Part shown: piece after piece, positions 1-8,555 of the stretch
How positions within the stretch are numbered: the stretch's first letter is position 1
Layout: each line of letters starts with the position of its first letter
IMG/VR virus record: IMGVR_UViG_3300027788_000004
Span: 62,001 to 126,000 of that record
Source: a virus
Length of the DNA: 64,000 nucleotides
Direction: 5' to 3' (one strand)
The notes under the pieces: model-generated
What the model was told of the DNA's origin: nothing
Databases searched by the model: none
The model's input: only the letters and a program-made list of their open reading frames with translations
Translations under genes and position numbers: made by a program

Positions 1-1
1 T

Positions 2-1318
2 AAATTAAAGGATTATAAATTAGGAACACTTCAAAATTGGGCAGTCTGCTCAGAAACAGATCCACAAAAAGATGCTAGATATAGAAATTGGGATGGAAAA
101 CCAGTTAAAAAAGTTCGTGCTAAATGGCTAAATAAATGGTCAATATACGAGTTTATAAACAACAGCCTAGACATCGAAGAATTATCTGCACTTAATTTTC
201 CTAAAATTTATTCAATTGATATTGAGACTGAGGTTATCGATGGATTCCCAAACCCTGATATTTGTAGAGAAAGAATAACAACTATTGCAATTGCTACTCA
301 AGATAAAAAGGTACTTGTTTTAGGATGGAAGCCTATTACAAAAGATCAAGAAAAGAAAATATACGATAATACTAAAAAACACTTAGAAAAATTTGGTGAT
401 TGGGAATTTAAGTATAAATGTTTTGATGATGAATATAATATGTTATACACATTCATTAATAGATTCTTACCAAATATGGCATTCGTAACCGGTTGGAATT
501 TTATAGGATTTGATTGGAAATACATTTATAATCGTTGCAAAAAACTTGGAATTGATTGTGCTCAAGCAAGCCCATCTAAAAAAGTTAATCGAGATAATAT
601 ACCATTACATATCGGAATGATGGATTACTTGCAAATTTATAGACAATTTGATAGAACCGTCGCAGTTAAAGAAAATAATACATTAGATTTCGTTGCAAAC
701 GCAGTATTAGGTGTAGGAAAGATTAAATATAACGGTTCATTACAAGAACTTTACGAGAATGATTACGATAAATATGTATTCTACAATGCGGTTGATGCTG
801 CTGTGGTTACAGAAATCCATGAAAAAATTGCAACTATAAATGCGGTACTTTCCGTATCGGTTTTATGCAATATATCTATGTATAAATGTACTTCTGCAGT
901 AAACATTACTGAAGCATTTTTATGGAAAAAGTATTATGAACGAGATATGGTAGTAGCCGATGAATTTATTAGACCTGGTGAAAAACGAGGTTATGAAGGA
1001 GCTTATGTAAAAGAACCGCAAACTGGATTCTTTAAGGGTGCTGCATGTTTTGATTTTGCTTCTCTATATCCATCGATAATGAGACAAATAAATATATCTC
1101 CTGAATCGTTCGTAAAGAAAGAATCTGATCCAGAAAAATTAGAAGAATATAGGAAAGATCCTACAAAAATAGTATCAGTTACAGGTGCAGTATACGATAA
1201 TAAACCAAGTGCTATGAAAGCAATTTTAACAGAATTGTACTCTAAAAGAAAAACACACAAGAAACGACACCTAGAATTAGAAATTGAAATACAAAAATTA
1301 AAAAAAATCAAAGAATAA
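2..1318 (+). CDS. 43A: Family B DNA polymerase, N-terminal half (gp43A-like; exonuclease plus palm motif A), truncated at window edge
   Basis: Replicative DNA polymerase, 3'-5' proofreading exonuclease portion and the first part of the palm. The frame is open from the window's left edge, so the true start lies outside. All three exonuclease motifs are visible: Exo I SIDIETE (about 212-232), Exo II NFIGFDWKY (about 495-520) and Exo III YNAVDAAVV (about 780-806). Polymerase motif A, FDFASLYPSI, lies at about 1049-1078. The protein then stops after a Lys/Glu-rich helix, before motifs B and C, which are in a separate gene at 3979-5112. The next gene starts 2 bases after the stop. The break falls in the same linker where T4 gp43 leads into its fingers helices, so I read it as a natural gene split. 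Domain assignment is certain; that the two halves associate is inference. Confidence 0.95.
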   Translation, partial: KLKDYKLGTLQNWAVCSETDPQKDARYRNWDGKPVKKVRAKWLNKWSIYEFINNSLDIEELSALNFPKIYSIDIETEVIDGFPNPDICRERITTIAIATQDKKVLVLGWKPITKDQEKKIYDNTKKHLEKFGDWEFKYKCFDDEYNMLYTFINRFLPNMAFVTGWNFIGFDWKYIYNRCKKLGIDCAQASPSKKVNRDNIPLHIGMMDYLQIYRQFDRTVAVKENNTLDFVANAVLGVGKIKYNGSLQELYENDYDKYVFYNAVDAAVVTEIHEKIATINAVLSVSVLCNISMYKCTSAVNITEAFLWKKYYERDMVVADEFIRPGEKRGYEGAYVKEPQTGFFKGAACFDFASLYPSIMRQINISPESFVKKESDPEKLEEYRKDPTKIVSVTGAVYDNKPSAMKAILTELYSKRKTHKKRHLELEIEIQKLKKIKE

Positions 1319-1319
1319 A

Positions 1320-3179
1320 ATGGAGATATCAAGCAGAATTTTATCCGACATAACGGTGTATATGAAATATGCAAAGTTTAATGAAGAAAAAAATAGAAGA
1401 GAGACCTGGGAAGAAATCGTTACCAGAAACAAAGCTATGCATATAAAACATTATCCTAAATTAAAGGATGAGATTGAAAATGTTTATAAGCTAGTATATG
1501 ATAAAAAAATACTTCCATCAATGAGGAGCTTACAATTTGGAGGTAAGCCTATTGAGATTTCTCCAAATAGAATTTATAACTGTGCGTATCTTCCTATAGA
1601 TCACATTGATTCTTTTAGTGAAACAATGTTTTTGTTATTAGGAGGTACTGGGGTTGGATATTCAGTACAGAAACACCATGTTAATCAATTACCTACAATT
1701 CAAAAACCATATCCAAAAAGAAAACGAAGATTCTTAATTGGAGATTCTATTGAAGGATGGGCGGATGCCGTTAAAGTTTTAATGAAGTCTTATATGAATG
1801 GTGGTGGTAGTCGAGTTGTTTTTGATTATTCAGATATTCGTGCTAAAGGTGAAAGACTTGTAACATCTGGCGGTAAAGCTCCAGGACCTCAACCACTTAA
1901 GGAATGTATATTAAAAGTAACTGGTATTTTAGAAGAAAAGGAAAATGGAGATTCATTATCAACCTTAGAAGTACATGATATTATATGTCATATAGCTGAT
2001 GCTGTTCTTGCTGGTGGTATTAGAAGAGCTGCTCTTATTAGTTTATTTAGCGCAGATGATAATGAAATGATTTCTTGTAAATCTGGAAATTGGTGGGAAT
2101 TAAACCCTCAACGAGGTAGATCTAATAACTCTGCTTGTTTAATGAGACATAAAATCACTAAAGAATTCTTTATGGAGTTATGGAAGAGAGTCGAATTATC
2201 AGGATCTGGTGAACCTGGCATTTATCTAAATAATGATAAAGATTGGGGAACAAATCCATGTTGTGAGATTGCGTTAAGACCATATCAATTCTGTAATTTA
2301 TGTGAAGTAAATGTATCTAATATAGAAGATCAAGATGATCTAAACGAAAGAGTAAAAGGCGCTGCATTTATAGGAACTCTTCAAGCAGGCTATACTGAAT
2401 TTCATTATCTAAGAGAAATATGGAGAGAAACTACCGAGAAAGATGCTTTAGTTGGTGTATCAATGACTGGAATTGGTAGTGGTAAAGTTTTAGGTTACGA
2501 TATGAAAAAGGCTGCAGACGTAGTTAAAAGAGAAAATTCTAGAGTTGCGAAACTAATTGGAGTAAATAAAGCAGCACGATCAACTACTGTTAAACCTGCA
2601 GGAACTACATCATTAGTTTTAGGTACATCATCTGGAATTCATGCATGGCATAATGATTATTATATTAGAAGATTACGAGTTGGTAAAAACGAATCTATGT
2701 ATCATCATCTTTTAACAAATCATCCTGAACTAATAGAAGACGATTATTTTAGACCACATGATACGGCAGTAATTAGTATACCACAAAAAGCTCCTGAAGG
2801 TTCAATTATGAGAACAGAATCTCCATTTCAACTTTTAGATAGAGTTAAACAAGTTGCAACAGAATGGGTTAGACCAGGACATAGAAAAGGTTCTAATACA
2901 CATAATGTTTCTGCAACGATATCATTAAGAGATAATGAATGGGATTTAGCCGGAGAATGGATGTGGGAGAATAGAAACCATTATAATGGACTTTCAGTAT
3001 TACCATACAATGGCGGAACCTATGTACAAGCACCTTTTGAAGATATCACAAAATCTAAATATAACGAAATGATGAAAACGTTATCAGAAGTTAATATAGA
3101 TCAAATAACAGAGGTTGATGATAACACTGCATTAAGTGAAGAATTAGCTTGTGCAGGTGGTGCATGTGAAATCACATAA
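1320..3179 (+). CDS. nrdJ: Class II (adenosylcobalamin-dependent) ribonucleotide reductase
   Basis: Reduces ribonucleotides to deoxyribonucleotides for phage DNA synthesis, using coenzyme B12 as radical source. The 619-residue length fits the compact monomeric class II (RTPR-like) family. Visible features are the first active-site cysteine (C88 in YNCAYLP), the catalytic segment NPCCEI (N312, C314/C315, E316) followed by FCNLC (C325, C328), and a C-terminal redox pair C611/C616 in CAGGACEI. No class I beta subunit or class III activase lies nearby. It sits between the two DNA polymerase halves, 2 bases after the first half's stop, so it is probably co-transcribed with it. Dependence on B12 means the host must supply or salvage cobalamin (family knowledge). 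Substrate level (NDP or NTP) cannot be decided from sequence alone. Confidence 0.93.
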   Translation: MEISSRILSDITVYMKYAKFNEEKNRRETWEEIVTRNKAMHIKHYPKLKDEIENVYKLVYDKKILPSMRSLQFGGKPIEISPNRIYNCAYLPIDHIDSFSETMFLLLGGTGVGYSVQKHHVNQLPTIQKPYPKRKRRFLIGDSIEGWADAVKVLMKSYMNGGGSRVVFDYSDIRAKGERLVTSGGKAPGPQPLKECILKVTGILEEKENGDSLSTLEVHDIICHIADAVLAGGIRRAALISLFSADDNEMISCKSGNWWELNPQRGRSNNSACLMRHKITKEFFMELWKRVELSGSGEPGIYLNNDKDWGTNPCCEIALRPYQFCNLCEVNVSNIEDQDDLNERVKGAAFIGTLQAGYTEFHYLREIWRETTEKDALVGVSMTGIGSGKVLGYDMKKAADVVKRENSRVAKLIGVNKAARSTTVKPAGTTSLVLGTSSGIHAWHNDYYIRRLRVGKNESMYHHLLTNHPELIEDDYFRPHDTAVISIPQKAPEGSIMRTESPFQLLDRVKQVATEWVRPGHRKGSNTHNVSATISLRDNEWDLAGEWMWENRNHYNGLSVLPYNGGTYVQAPFEDITKSKYNEMMKTLSEVNIDQITEVDDNTALSEELACAGGACEIT

Positions 3180-3181
3180 TT

Positions 3182-3210
3182 GAAACCAATTAGCTATAAG
3201 TTCATATAAT
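3182..3210 (+). promoter_or_regulatory. ECF-type phage promoter (GAAAC-N16-CATATAAT) before the clamp gene
   Basis: GAAAC at 3182-3186, 16 bases, then CATATAAT at 3203-3210. The same bipartite element with the same spacing recurs before other genes in the window. It starts just after the nrdJ stop codon and 23 bases before the clamp-like start, so it would drive the clamp and the second polymerase half. Confidence 0.7.
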
Positions 3211-3232
3211 AATAAAACAAATATATTATTAA

Positions 3233-3979
3233 ATGAATTTAGAAATCACAAAAATTTACCCAGCTCCACTTACAGCAATGGTTAAAAAGCTATTGTTAAT
3301 GGACAGTGCAATTTATCTTAATTTAACGGAAGATAGAATTTTTTCGAACTCATACTTACCTACAAAGGATGTGGCTAAGATAGTTACTGTCGATACTAAA
3401 GATATTATGGAATTTGAAAATTCTGATGATATTGGTACAAACATTAAAGTTTCGTTTTTCGCAGGACAGAAACTAATTGATTGTCTTAAGTATTTTGATA
3501 TTCATAATCTTACTGGTACATTACATTGTTACGAAGAAGGCGACGAAAAATTTGCAGAAAAATTAGTTATTAGAGACCATTCATTAGAAATAACATTGCA
3601 TTGTGCGGATGTTTCTTTAGGATTTACTACAATGTCCGATGCACAAGTAACGGCAGCATTCGGTAAAGATAACGAAGTTTATTCTTTCGGTCTTTCACAA
3701 GAAACTTTAATTAAATTAAATAACCTTATCACACTTGATAAAAATGAATTATTCAGAATTTATTCAGATGATCGAGGAATCCATGTTGCTGGTGATACAT
3801 ATGATATTGTAATCGATGATACACACACAGAAAAACACGAAGAAGTTACTTTATTCAAAAGCTTCTTTTCTAGAATTGCAAAGGAATCATATAACGTTTC
3901 AGTATGTCAAAATAAATTAGTTTTAGATTCGGAAGATTCTAACACAAATATCGCACTGAATTTAGCAATCAAAGCTTAA
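3233..3979 (+). CDS. 45: Sliding clamp-like protein (gp45-like)
   Basis: Probable DNA polymerase processivity clamp. The 248-residue protein has alternating beta strands and short helices, consistent with a two-domain PCNA/gp45-type subunit; T4 gp45 is 228 residues. I see no diagnostic motif, so the call rests on size, fold pattern and position: it lies directly between the two DNA polymerase genes and its stop codon overlaps the start of the second half (TAATG at 3977-3981), indicating translational coupling. Clamp, clamp loader and polymerase genes are also neighbours in T4, and a gp44-like loader is present at 28326. The second polymerase half ends in a clamp-binding-like tail, which supports a clamp partner. 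An ECF-type promoter precedes it. Confidence 0.6.
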   Translation: MNLEITKIYPAPLTAMVKKLLLMDSAIYLNLTEDRIFSNSYLPTKDVAKIVTVDTKDIMEFENSDDIGTNIKVSFFAGQKLIDCLKYFDIHNLTGTLHCYEEGDEKFAEKLVIRDHSLEITLHCADVSLGFTTMSDAQVTAAFGKDNEVYSFGLSQETLIKLNNLITLDKNELFRIYSDDRGIHVAGDTYDIVIDDTHTEKHEEVTLFKSFFSRIAKESYNVSVCQNKLVLDSEDSNTNIALNLAIKA

Positions 3980-5112
3980 TGACTGAATTACAAACTAAAA
4001 TAATTGCACTAGAAAAGGAAAGTCTCCAAAACTATAATTTAGAACAAGCAATAAAGCTTTGTATTAACTCTATTTATGGTGCGTTTGCAAACGATTATTT
4101 TCATTTTAGAAGTACTGATATAGCAGAAACAGTTACGTTACAAGGTCAAGATGCTATTAAATATACAGAAAGGGCGGTTGAAAAGTATTTCAAAGAACAT
4201 TGGCATAAAGATAAAAAATTACACGAAGCTTTAGGTGTAACATGTGAAGTTACTCCGTTAACATCTCATGTATGGAAATATACAGATACGGATTCAGGAT
4301 ATATTATCTTTGAAGAAGTTATGGAATCTTGTCAATGGGAAGGTACGGTTACAGACTTTATTCTAAAAATGAATAAATTAAGGTTATCATCGTACATTCA
4401 GATGACCTTGCAAAAATACGCAGATTCTTATAATTCCGAAAACTTCTTAGATTTTGAATTAGAAACAATTGCAAATAACGCTATTTGGGTTGCAAAAAAG
4501 AAATATGTACAAAACATTGTTTGGAAAGATGGTAAAGAATATGAACCACTTTCTTACATATCTACAAAAGGTTTAGAAATTATACAATCATCTACTCCAG
4601 CATTTTGTAGAGATAAACTTACGGATCTAGTTAAGTTCTTATTTTCTAAAGATAAATTAGATAACGATGCAATTAGTGGACTAACTCAAGTACTTAAAGA
4701 TATTAAAACACAATTCAAACTAGCTGATATTGAACAAATATCTTCTAATCGTAGAATAGGTGATTATAATAAATTTATGATTAATGATACTAATGAATTT
4801 GAAATTGCTAAAGGATGTCCTATTCATGTTAGAGCTGGTGGTTACCATAATTACTTAGTAAATAATTCTAAACATAAAAATAATTATGATCTAACAAAAT
4901 CTAGCGACAAGATTCGATGGTACTATGCTAAAGATCAATTTTGCGATGTGTTCGGTTATTTACCTGGAGCATATCCATATCAACTCGCTCCTAAAATTGA
5001 TGTTGAGAGACAATTTGAAATGTTTATATTAGAACCATTAAACAGAATTATAATACCTTCAGGAATGCCAAGATTAAATAGAAGCTTAGCATATACACTA
5101 TCACTATTCTAA
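3979..5112 (+). CDS. 43B: Family B DNA polymerase, C-terminal half (gp43B-like; fingers, motifs B and C, thumb)
   Basis: Completes the polymerase begun at the left edge. Motif B (K26 to N30-S-I-Y-G34) and motif C (YTDTDS, D103 and D105) supply the fingers and the second catalytic carboxylates; the remainder forms palm and thumb. The protein starts at a helix that in intact enzymes directly follows the motif A region, so the two genes together cover one polymerase with almost no missing segment. The last residues, SLAYTLSLF, resemble the C-terminal clamp-binding peptide of T4 gp43. The ATG overlaps the clamp stop codon. Split gene 43 is known in some T4-like phages such as Aeromonas phages 44RR and 25; here two unrelated genes separate the halves. 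Confidence 0.95.
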   Translation: MTELQTKIIALEKESLQNYNLEQAIKLCINSIYGAFANDYFHFRSTDIAETVTLQGQDAIKYTERAVEKYFKEHWHKDKKLHEALGVTCEVTPLTSHVWKYTDTDSGYIIFEEVMESCQWEGTVTDFILKMNKLRLSSYIQMTLQKYADSYNSENFLDFELETIANNAIWVAKKKYVQNIVWKDGKEYEPLSYISTKGLEIIQSSTPAFCRDKLTDLVKFLFSKDKLDNDAISGLTQVLKDIKTQFKLADIEQISSNRRIGDYNKFMINDTNEFEIAKGCPIHVRAGGYHNYLVNNSKHKNNYDLTKSSDKIRWYYAKDQFCDVFGYLPGAYPYQLAPKIDVERQFEMFILEPLNRIIIPSGMPRLNRSLAYTLSLF

Positions 5113-5126
5113 AATAAATTAAAATT

Positions 5127-5207
5127 ATGAAATACTGGATAACAACTACAACATTCGGAGATTACGAAATAATTTACGAAATTACAAACAATAAAAACAA
5201 AAATTAA
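5127..5207 (+). CDS. Possible 26-residue peptide between polymerase and uvsX
   Basis: A short reading frame, starting MKYWITTTTFGDYEI and ending in an Asn/Lys-rich tail, fills the gap between the polymerase stop and uvsX. It leaves 14 bases before and 2 bases after, which is the tight spacing of real genes here. The A-rich leader resembles those of neighbouring starts. There is no recognisable domain and it may simply be spacer. Confidence 0.3.
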   Translation: MKYWITTTTFGDYEIIYEITNNKNKN

Positions 5208-5209
5208 AT

Positions 5210-6412
5210 ATGGCAAAAGAATTTTCATTCGACGATTTGAACAAATCTCTATCTAAACATTCTCTTTATGGAGAAACTATGGATAGGAGTACATTCTCAA
5301 AAATAGATGAATTTATTGGTACAGGAAACTACTTATTAAATGCATGCCTTTCAGGTAGTGTATTTGGAGGAGTACCTAACAATAGATCCGTTTGTTTCGC
5401 TGGTCCTTCTGGAACAGGTAAAACATTCTTATTACTTAATGTAGTAAGACAAGCACAAGCTCAAGGATATCAAATTGTATTCTACGATTCAGAGACTGCA
5501 ATAGATATAGATCTAATAGAAAAATTTGGTATTGATCCTAAATTATTTAGATATGAACCTTGTAATACAATTCAAGAATTTAGAACATCTATAACTAATT
5601 TAGTTAAGATCTTAAGTGAACAAAAACGAAAAGGAGCGAAAGTTCCTAAAATTATGGTTTGCTTAGATTCCTTAGGTAATCTTGCTTCTCAAAAAGAAAT
5701 TGATGATGCAATGAGTGGTAGTGAAAAAGCCGATATGACAAGAGCAAAAACTATCAAATCATTGTTTAGAATTCTCGGAACTCAATTGGCAGAATGTAAA
5801 ATTCCATTTGTGTTTACTAACCATACCTACTCCGGTCAATCGTTTATCCCTATGGTTACTGCTGGTGGTGGTACTGGACCCGAATACTTCGCCTCTATTA
5901 TTCTCTTTTTGAGAAAGGCACAGTTAAAGGAGGGTCAAGAAAAGGCCGGTATTGTGGTGACAGCGACTCCAAATAAAAATAGATTTGCTAAACCTACTCC
6001 CGTTAAATTTGTTATACATTTTAGTAAAGGAATGAACCGATATATGGGTCTTCAAGATTACATATCCTGGGAGAATTGTGGAATTGCAAAAGGAAACATT
6101 ATTCAAGCTAAAGATATCGATAAACAAAAAATATCAGATAAAGAAAAGGATAAACTTAGGGAAACTATTTGGACATCGAAAAAGAATGGACTCGAACTTG
6201 CATTTATGGAAAAAGAAACTGCTAGAAAATATGTTGCTCGTCACCATGATGATACAATAGATATTCAACAATTGTTTTCTTCAACCGGATTTCCTATGGA
6301 GGTTTTAACAGAATTAGATAATACTATTATTCAACCTAGCTTTTCATACGGTACAAATGAAAATATAGCCGACGAATTAGAGGCTATCGTAGAAAGCTCA
6401 GAGGATGAATAA
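5210..6412 (+). CDS. uvsX: UvsX/RecA-like recombinase
   Basis: Strand-exchange protein for recombination-dependent replication and repair. The RecA-type ATPase core is clear: Walker A GPSGTGKT at residues 65-72, a FYDSETA segment following it, Walker B-like IMVCLDSLGN near residue 147, and the FVFTNHTY strand that ends in the DNA-binding loop region. Length (400) matches T4 UvsX (391). The acidic C-terminal tail (ESSEDE) resembles the regulatory acidic tail of RecA/UvsX proteins. The stop overlaps the next start by 8 bases, so it begins a coupled run leading to the helicase. Confidence 0.93.
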   Translation: MAKEFSFDDLNKSLSKHSLYGETMDRSTFSKIDEFIGTGNYLLNACLSGSVFGGVPNNRSVCFAGPSGTGKTFLLLNVVRQAQAQGYQIVFYDSETAIDIDLIEKFGIDPKLFRYEPCNTIQEFRTSITNLVKILSEQKRKGAKVPKIMVCLDSLGNLASQKEIDDAMSGSEKADMTRAKTIKSLFRILGTQLAECKIPFVFTNHTYSGQSFIPMVTAGGGTGPEYFASIILFLRKAQLKEGQEKAGIVVTATPNKNRFAKPTPVKFVIHFSKGMNRYMGLQDYISWENCGIAKGNIIQAKDIDKQKISDKEKDKLRETIWTSKKNGLELAFMEKETARKYVARHHDDTIDIQQLFSSTGFPMEVLTELDNTIIQPSFSYGTNENIADELEAIVESSEDE

Positions 6413-6716
6413 AAATGATTTCAAAATTAAGTATGTAATAGGAACTTATAAAGATGATCCTGATTATCCATCTAAAGAAGATTTGTTTGCAATGGCAGAT
6501 ATGTGGTATCATATAGAAGGAGGCCATGCATTTATCCATAGTTATCGAGGTTTAGAAAACGCAGGAGAAACTATTTTTACAGAAGACTTAATTTCACACA
6601 AAGGATTACCTAAAGAAAAAACAAAACTTTTATTATCAGAATTATTAGACTCTGGTGATATATCGGTATTCAAGGAAACCAAACACACTAGATATCATAT
6701 AATAAACAAAAGATAA
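6405..6716 (+). CDS. Small hypothetical protein, possible winged helix
   Basis: A 103-residue protein I do not recognise. Its second half (helix LPKEKTKLLLSELLDSG followed by two short strands ending RYHII) has the look of a winged-helix module, which is inference from pattern only. It overlaps the uvsX stop by 8 bases and is followed after 3 bases by the helicase, so it is translated within the recombination and replication cluster and might assist one of these enzymes. It is not similar to T4 gp40 or gp59 as far as I can see. Confidence 0.7.
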   Translation: MNKNDFKIKYVIGTYKDDPDYPSKEDLFAMADMWYHIEGGHAFIHSYRGLENAGETIFTEDLISHKGLPKEKTKLLLSELLDSGDISVFKETKHTRYHIINKR

Positions 6717-6719
6717 TAT

Positions 6720-8021
6720 ATGTTAGATATTGTAGAATTTGAAAAGGTATTTTACCTTTACACATTAGAGAATCCCAAATACTTTAAGTCGATAAAACAA
6801 CAGTTTTTCGATAATGAAGAGCTTGGTTTAATGTATAAGGTATCTTCAGTTTTCTTTGAACGATTCAAAGAATCACCTTCCCAAGACCAAATAAAATTAT
6901 TAACTAGACAAAAACAATTTAAGGAAAGATTAACAGAATCGTTAGTAGATCTTGTATTTGATCAGAATATGAAATCATATGACGATGAATGGTTGATGGA
7001 AACTACAGAAGCTTGGATACTATGGAAGAACTTAGATAAAACAATTGTTGATACAATTGAATATGTAAAATCAGCTAAAGTTACACCACAGAATATAAAA
7101 GAGATTGTAAGTAAAACTAAAGGTCTTTTTGTTGAAAATAATTCTATTGTTTTTGATGAATCTTTAGGACTTAATTTCTTTGATCCAGAATCTCACAAAG
7201 TATCAAGTGAAAATAGAATAACATCAACACACAATTGGGTAGATGATCGAAGTTCTGGTGGATATTCAACCAAAACTTTAATTGTATATGCCGGTGAACA
7301 AAATATAGGAAAATCTATTTGGTTAGCTAATGATGCTGTTAAATATATTAAAGAAGGTATGGATGTTGCATTCATATCTGCAGAAATGGCTGAAGGTGAT
7401 GTGGTTCAAAGAATAGGTGCAAATATGTTAAATATCCCTATGTCTAAATATGAACAATTTGCAAAGAATCCTGAAAAACTTAAAAAGAAATTATCTGCGT
7501 TATCTGGTGCTATCATACCACCAGGAAATTTATATGTAAAGGAGTTTCCAACTTCTCAGGCAACCGTTGGAGATTTAGAAAGTTACTTACGAACATTGGA
7601 AGATTCCAAAGGTATTAAATTGAAAGTAATTATAGTTGATTACATCAATATACTAGCAAATCAACGAAATCCAAATACTGAAAATACATATATGAAGATT
7701 AAGCAAATTGCAGAAGATCTTCGAGCAATGGCACAAAGAAACGAATGGATAATAATCACAGGTACTCAAATTAACAGAAGTGGTTATGATTCATCAGAAA
7801 TTAACATGGGTAACATCGCTGAATCTGCAGGTTTATCTCACACTGCCGATATGATGTACGGTATTATACAAGATTCATCGATGCATTTAGAAAATGAATA
7901 CTGGTTAAAGATTCTAAAAATTAGAAAAGGATCAGGTAAAAATTCAAAATGTCGTTATCTAATAAATTATGATTATATGCGACTAGAAGAAACAGATGAG
8001 ATATTAAATTCACTATTATAA
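6720..8021 (+). CDS. 41: Replicative DNA helicase, DnaB family (gp41-like)
   Basis: Hexameric 5'-3' helicase of the replication fork. The RecA-like C-terminal motor shows Walker A GEQNIGKS (residues 192-199), the FISAEM strand with the conserved Glu of DnaB motif H1a, Walker B VIIVDYINIL, and a sensor strand IIITGTQINRSG. The N-terminal 150 residues are helical as in gp41/DnaB. Length 433 against 475 in T4. It lies between uvsX and the gp47/gp46 pair, as part of a compact replication block. A primase partner (gp61) was not found in this window. Confidence 0.93.
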   Translation: MLDIVEFEKVFYLYTLENPKYFKSIKQQFFDNEELGLMYKVSSVFFERFKESPSQDQIKLLTRQKQFKERLTESLVDLVFDQNMKSYDDEWLMETTEAWILWKNLDKTIVDTIEYVKSAKVTPQNIKEIVSKTKGLFVENNSIVFDESLGLNFFDPESHKVSSENRITSTHNWVDDRSSGGYSTKTLIVYAGEQNIGKSIWLANDAVKYIKEGMDVAFISAEMAEGDVVQRIGANMLNIPMSKYEQFAKNPEKLKKKLSALSGAIIPPGNLYVKEFPTSQATVGDLESYLRTLEDSKGIKLKVIIVDYINILANQRNPNTENTYMKIKQIAEDLRAMAQRNEWIIITGTQINRSGYDSSEINMGNIAESAGLSHTADMMYGIIQDSSMHLENEYWLKILKIRKGSGKNSKCRYLINYDYMRLEETDEILNSLL

Positions 8022-8031
8022 AACAAACATT

Positions 8032-8553
8032 ATGAGTATATTCGAAGACGAAGAAAATCCAGACATAGAGCCTGCAAAATCACAGACTCCTGATCCACTA
8101 GATCAAACAACTGATTTACAAAAAGATAAGATATTCAATAATAATTATGAATCAACTGATATTGACACAACTCCGATAAAATTCAAAGTATCTGATGATT
8201 ATCAAGGAGGAGCTTCTAATTTATCTTTTGAGGATAGATTAGAACAAGATATGGCGTTTGAGGTTATATCAGCGATTTTAGATAAAAGCAAATTCACTGC
8301 ATATAATAAACCAGATTCTGAAGGAAGTTTTAAGAAATTAAATAAACTACAGATCAACGAAGTATATTCATTCACTGCAATGCAATTACCAAATTTTTCT
8401 AGAATTAAAATGTTTTCGATATTACAAGAATACTTCGATGTAAATTCTAATAAGTTCTACGATTCTCTATCAAATACATTCAAAAAGGAATTAGTTGAAG
8501 AATTAAGAGCAGACGGATATTTAGAAGATAAATTAGGCGGACCTTTATTTTAG
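8032..8553 (+). CDS. Hypothetical protein between helicase and gp47
   Basis: A 173-residue protein without a recognised family. The first 60 residues are acidic, Asp/Pro/Thr-rich and probably disordered; residues 70-173 look like a helical domain. It sits 10 bases after the helicase stop and 2 bases before the nuclease gene, so it belongs to the replication operon. A helicase-loading or regulatory role would be a guess. Confidence 0.7.
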   Translation: MSIFEDEENPDIEPAKSQTPDPLDQTTDLQKDKIFNNNYESTDIDTTPIKFKVSDDYQGGASNLSFEDRLEQDMAFEVISAILDKSKFTAYNKPDSEGSFKKLNKLQINEVYSFTAMQLPNFSRIKMFSILQEYFDVNSNKFYDSLSNTFKKELVEELRADGYLEDKLGGPLF

Positions 8554-8555
8554 AT

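Noticed and set aside
1300-1330. Sequencing frameshift as the cause of the split polymerase
   Set aside because: The two halves are 2.66 kb apart with two intact genes between them, so a single-base error cannot explain the split.
1003-1374. Minus-strand open frames, for example 1003-1374, 43389-43961, 31773-32207 and 61321-61638
   Set aside because: Each lies opposite a well-supported + strand gene, has low-complexity or hydrophobic shadow composition and no promoter. I see no gene on the minus strand.
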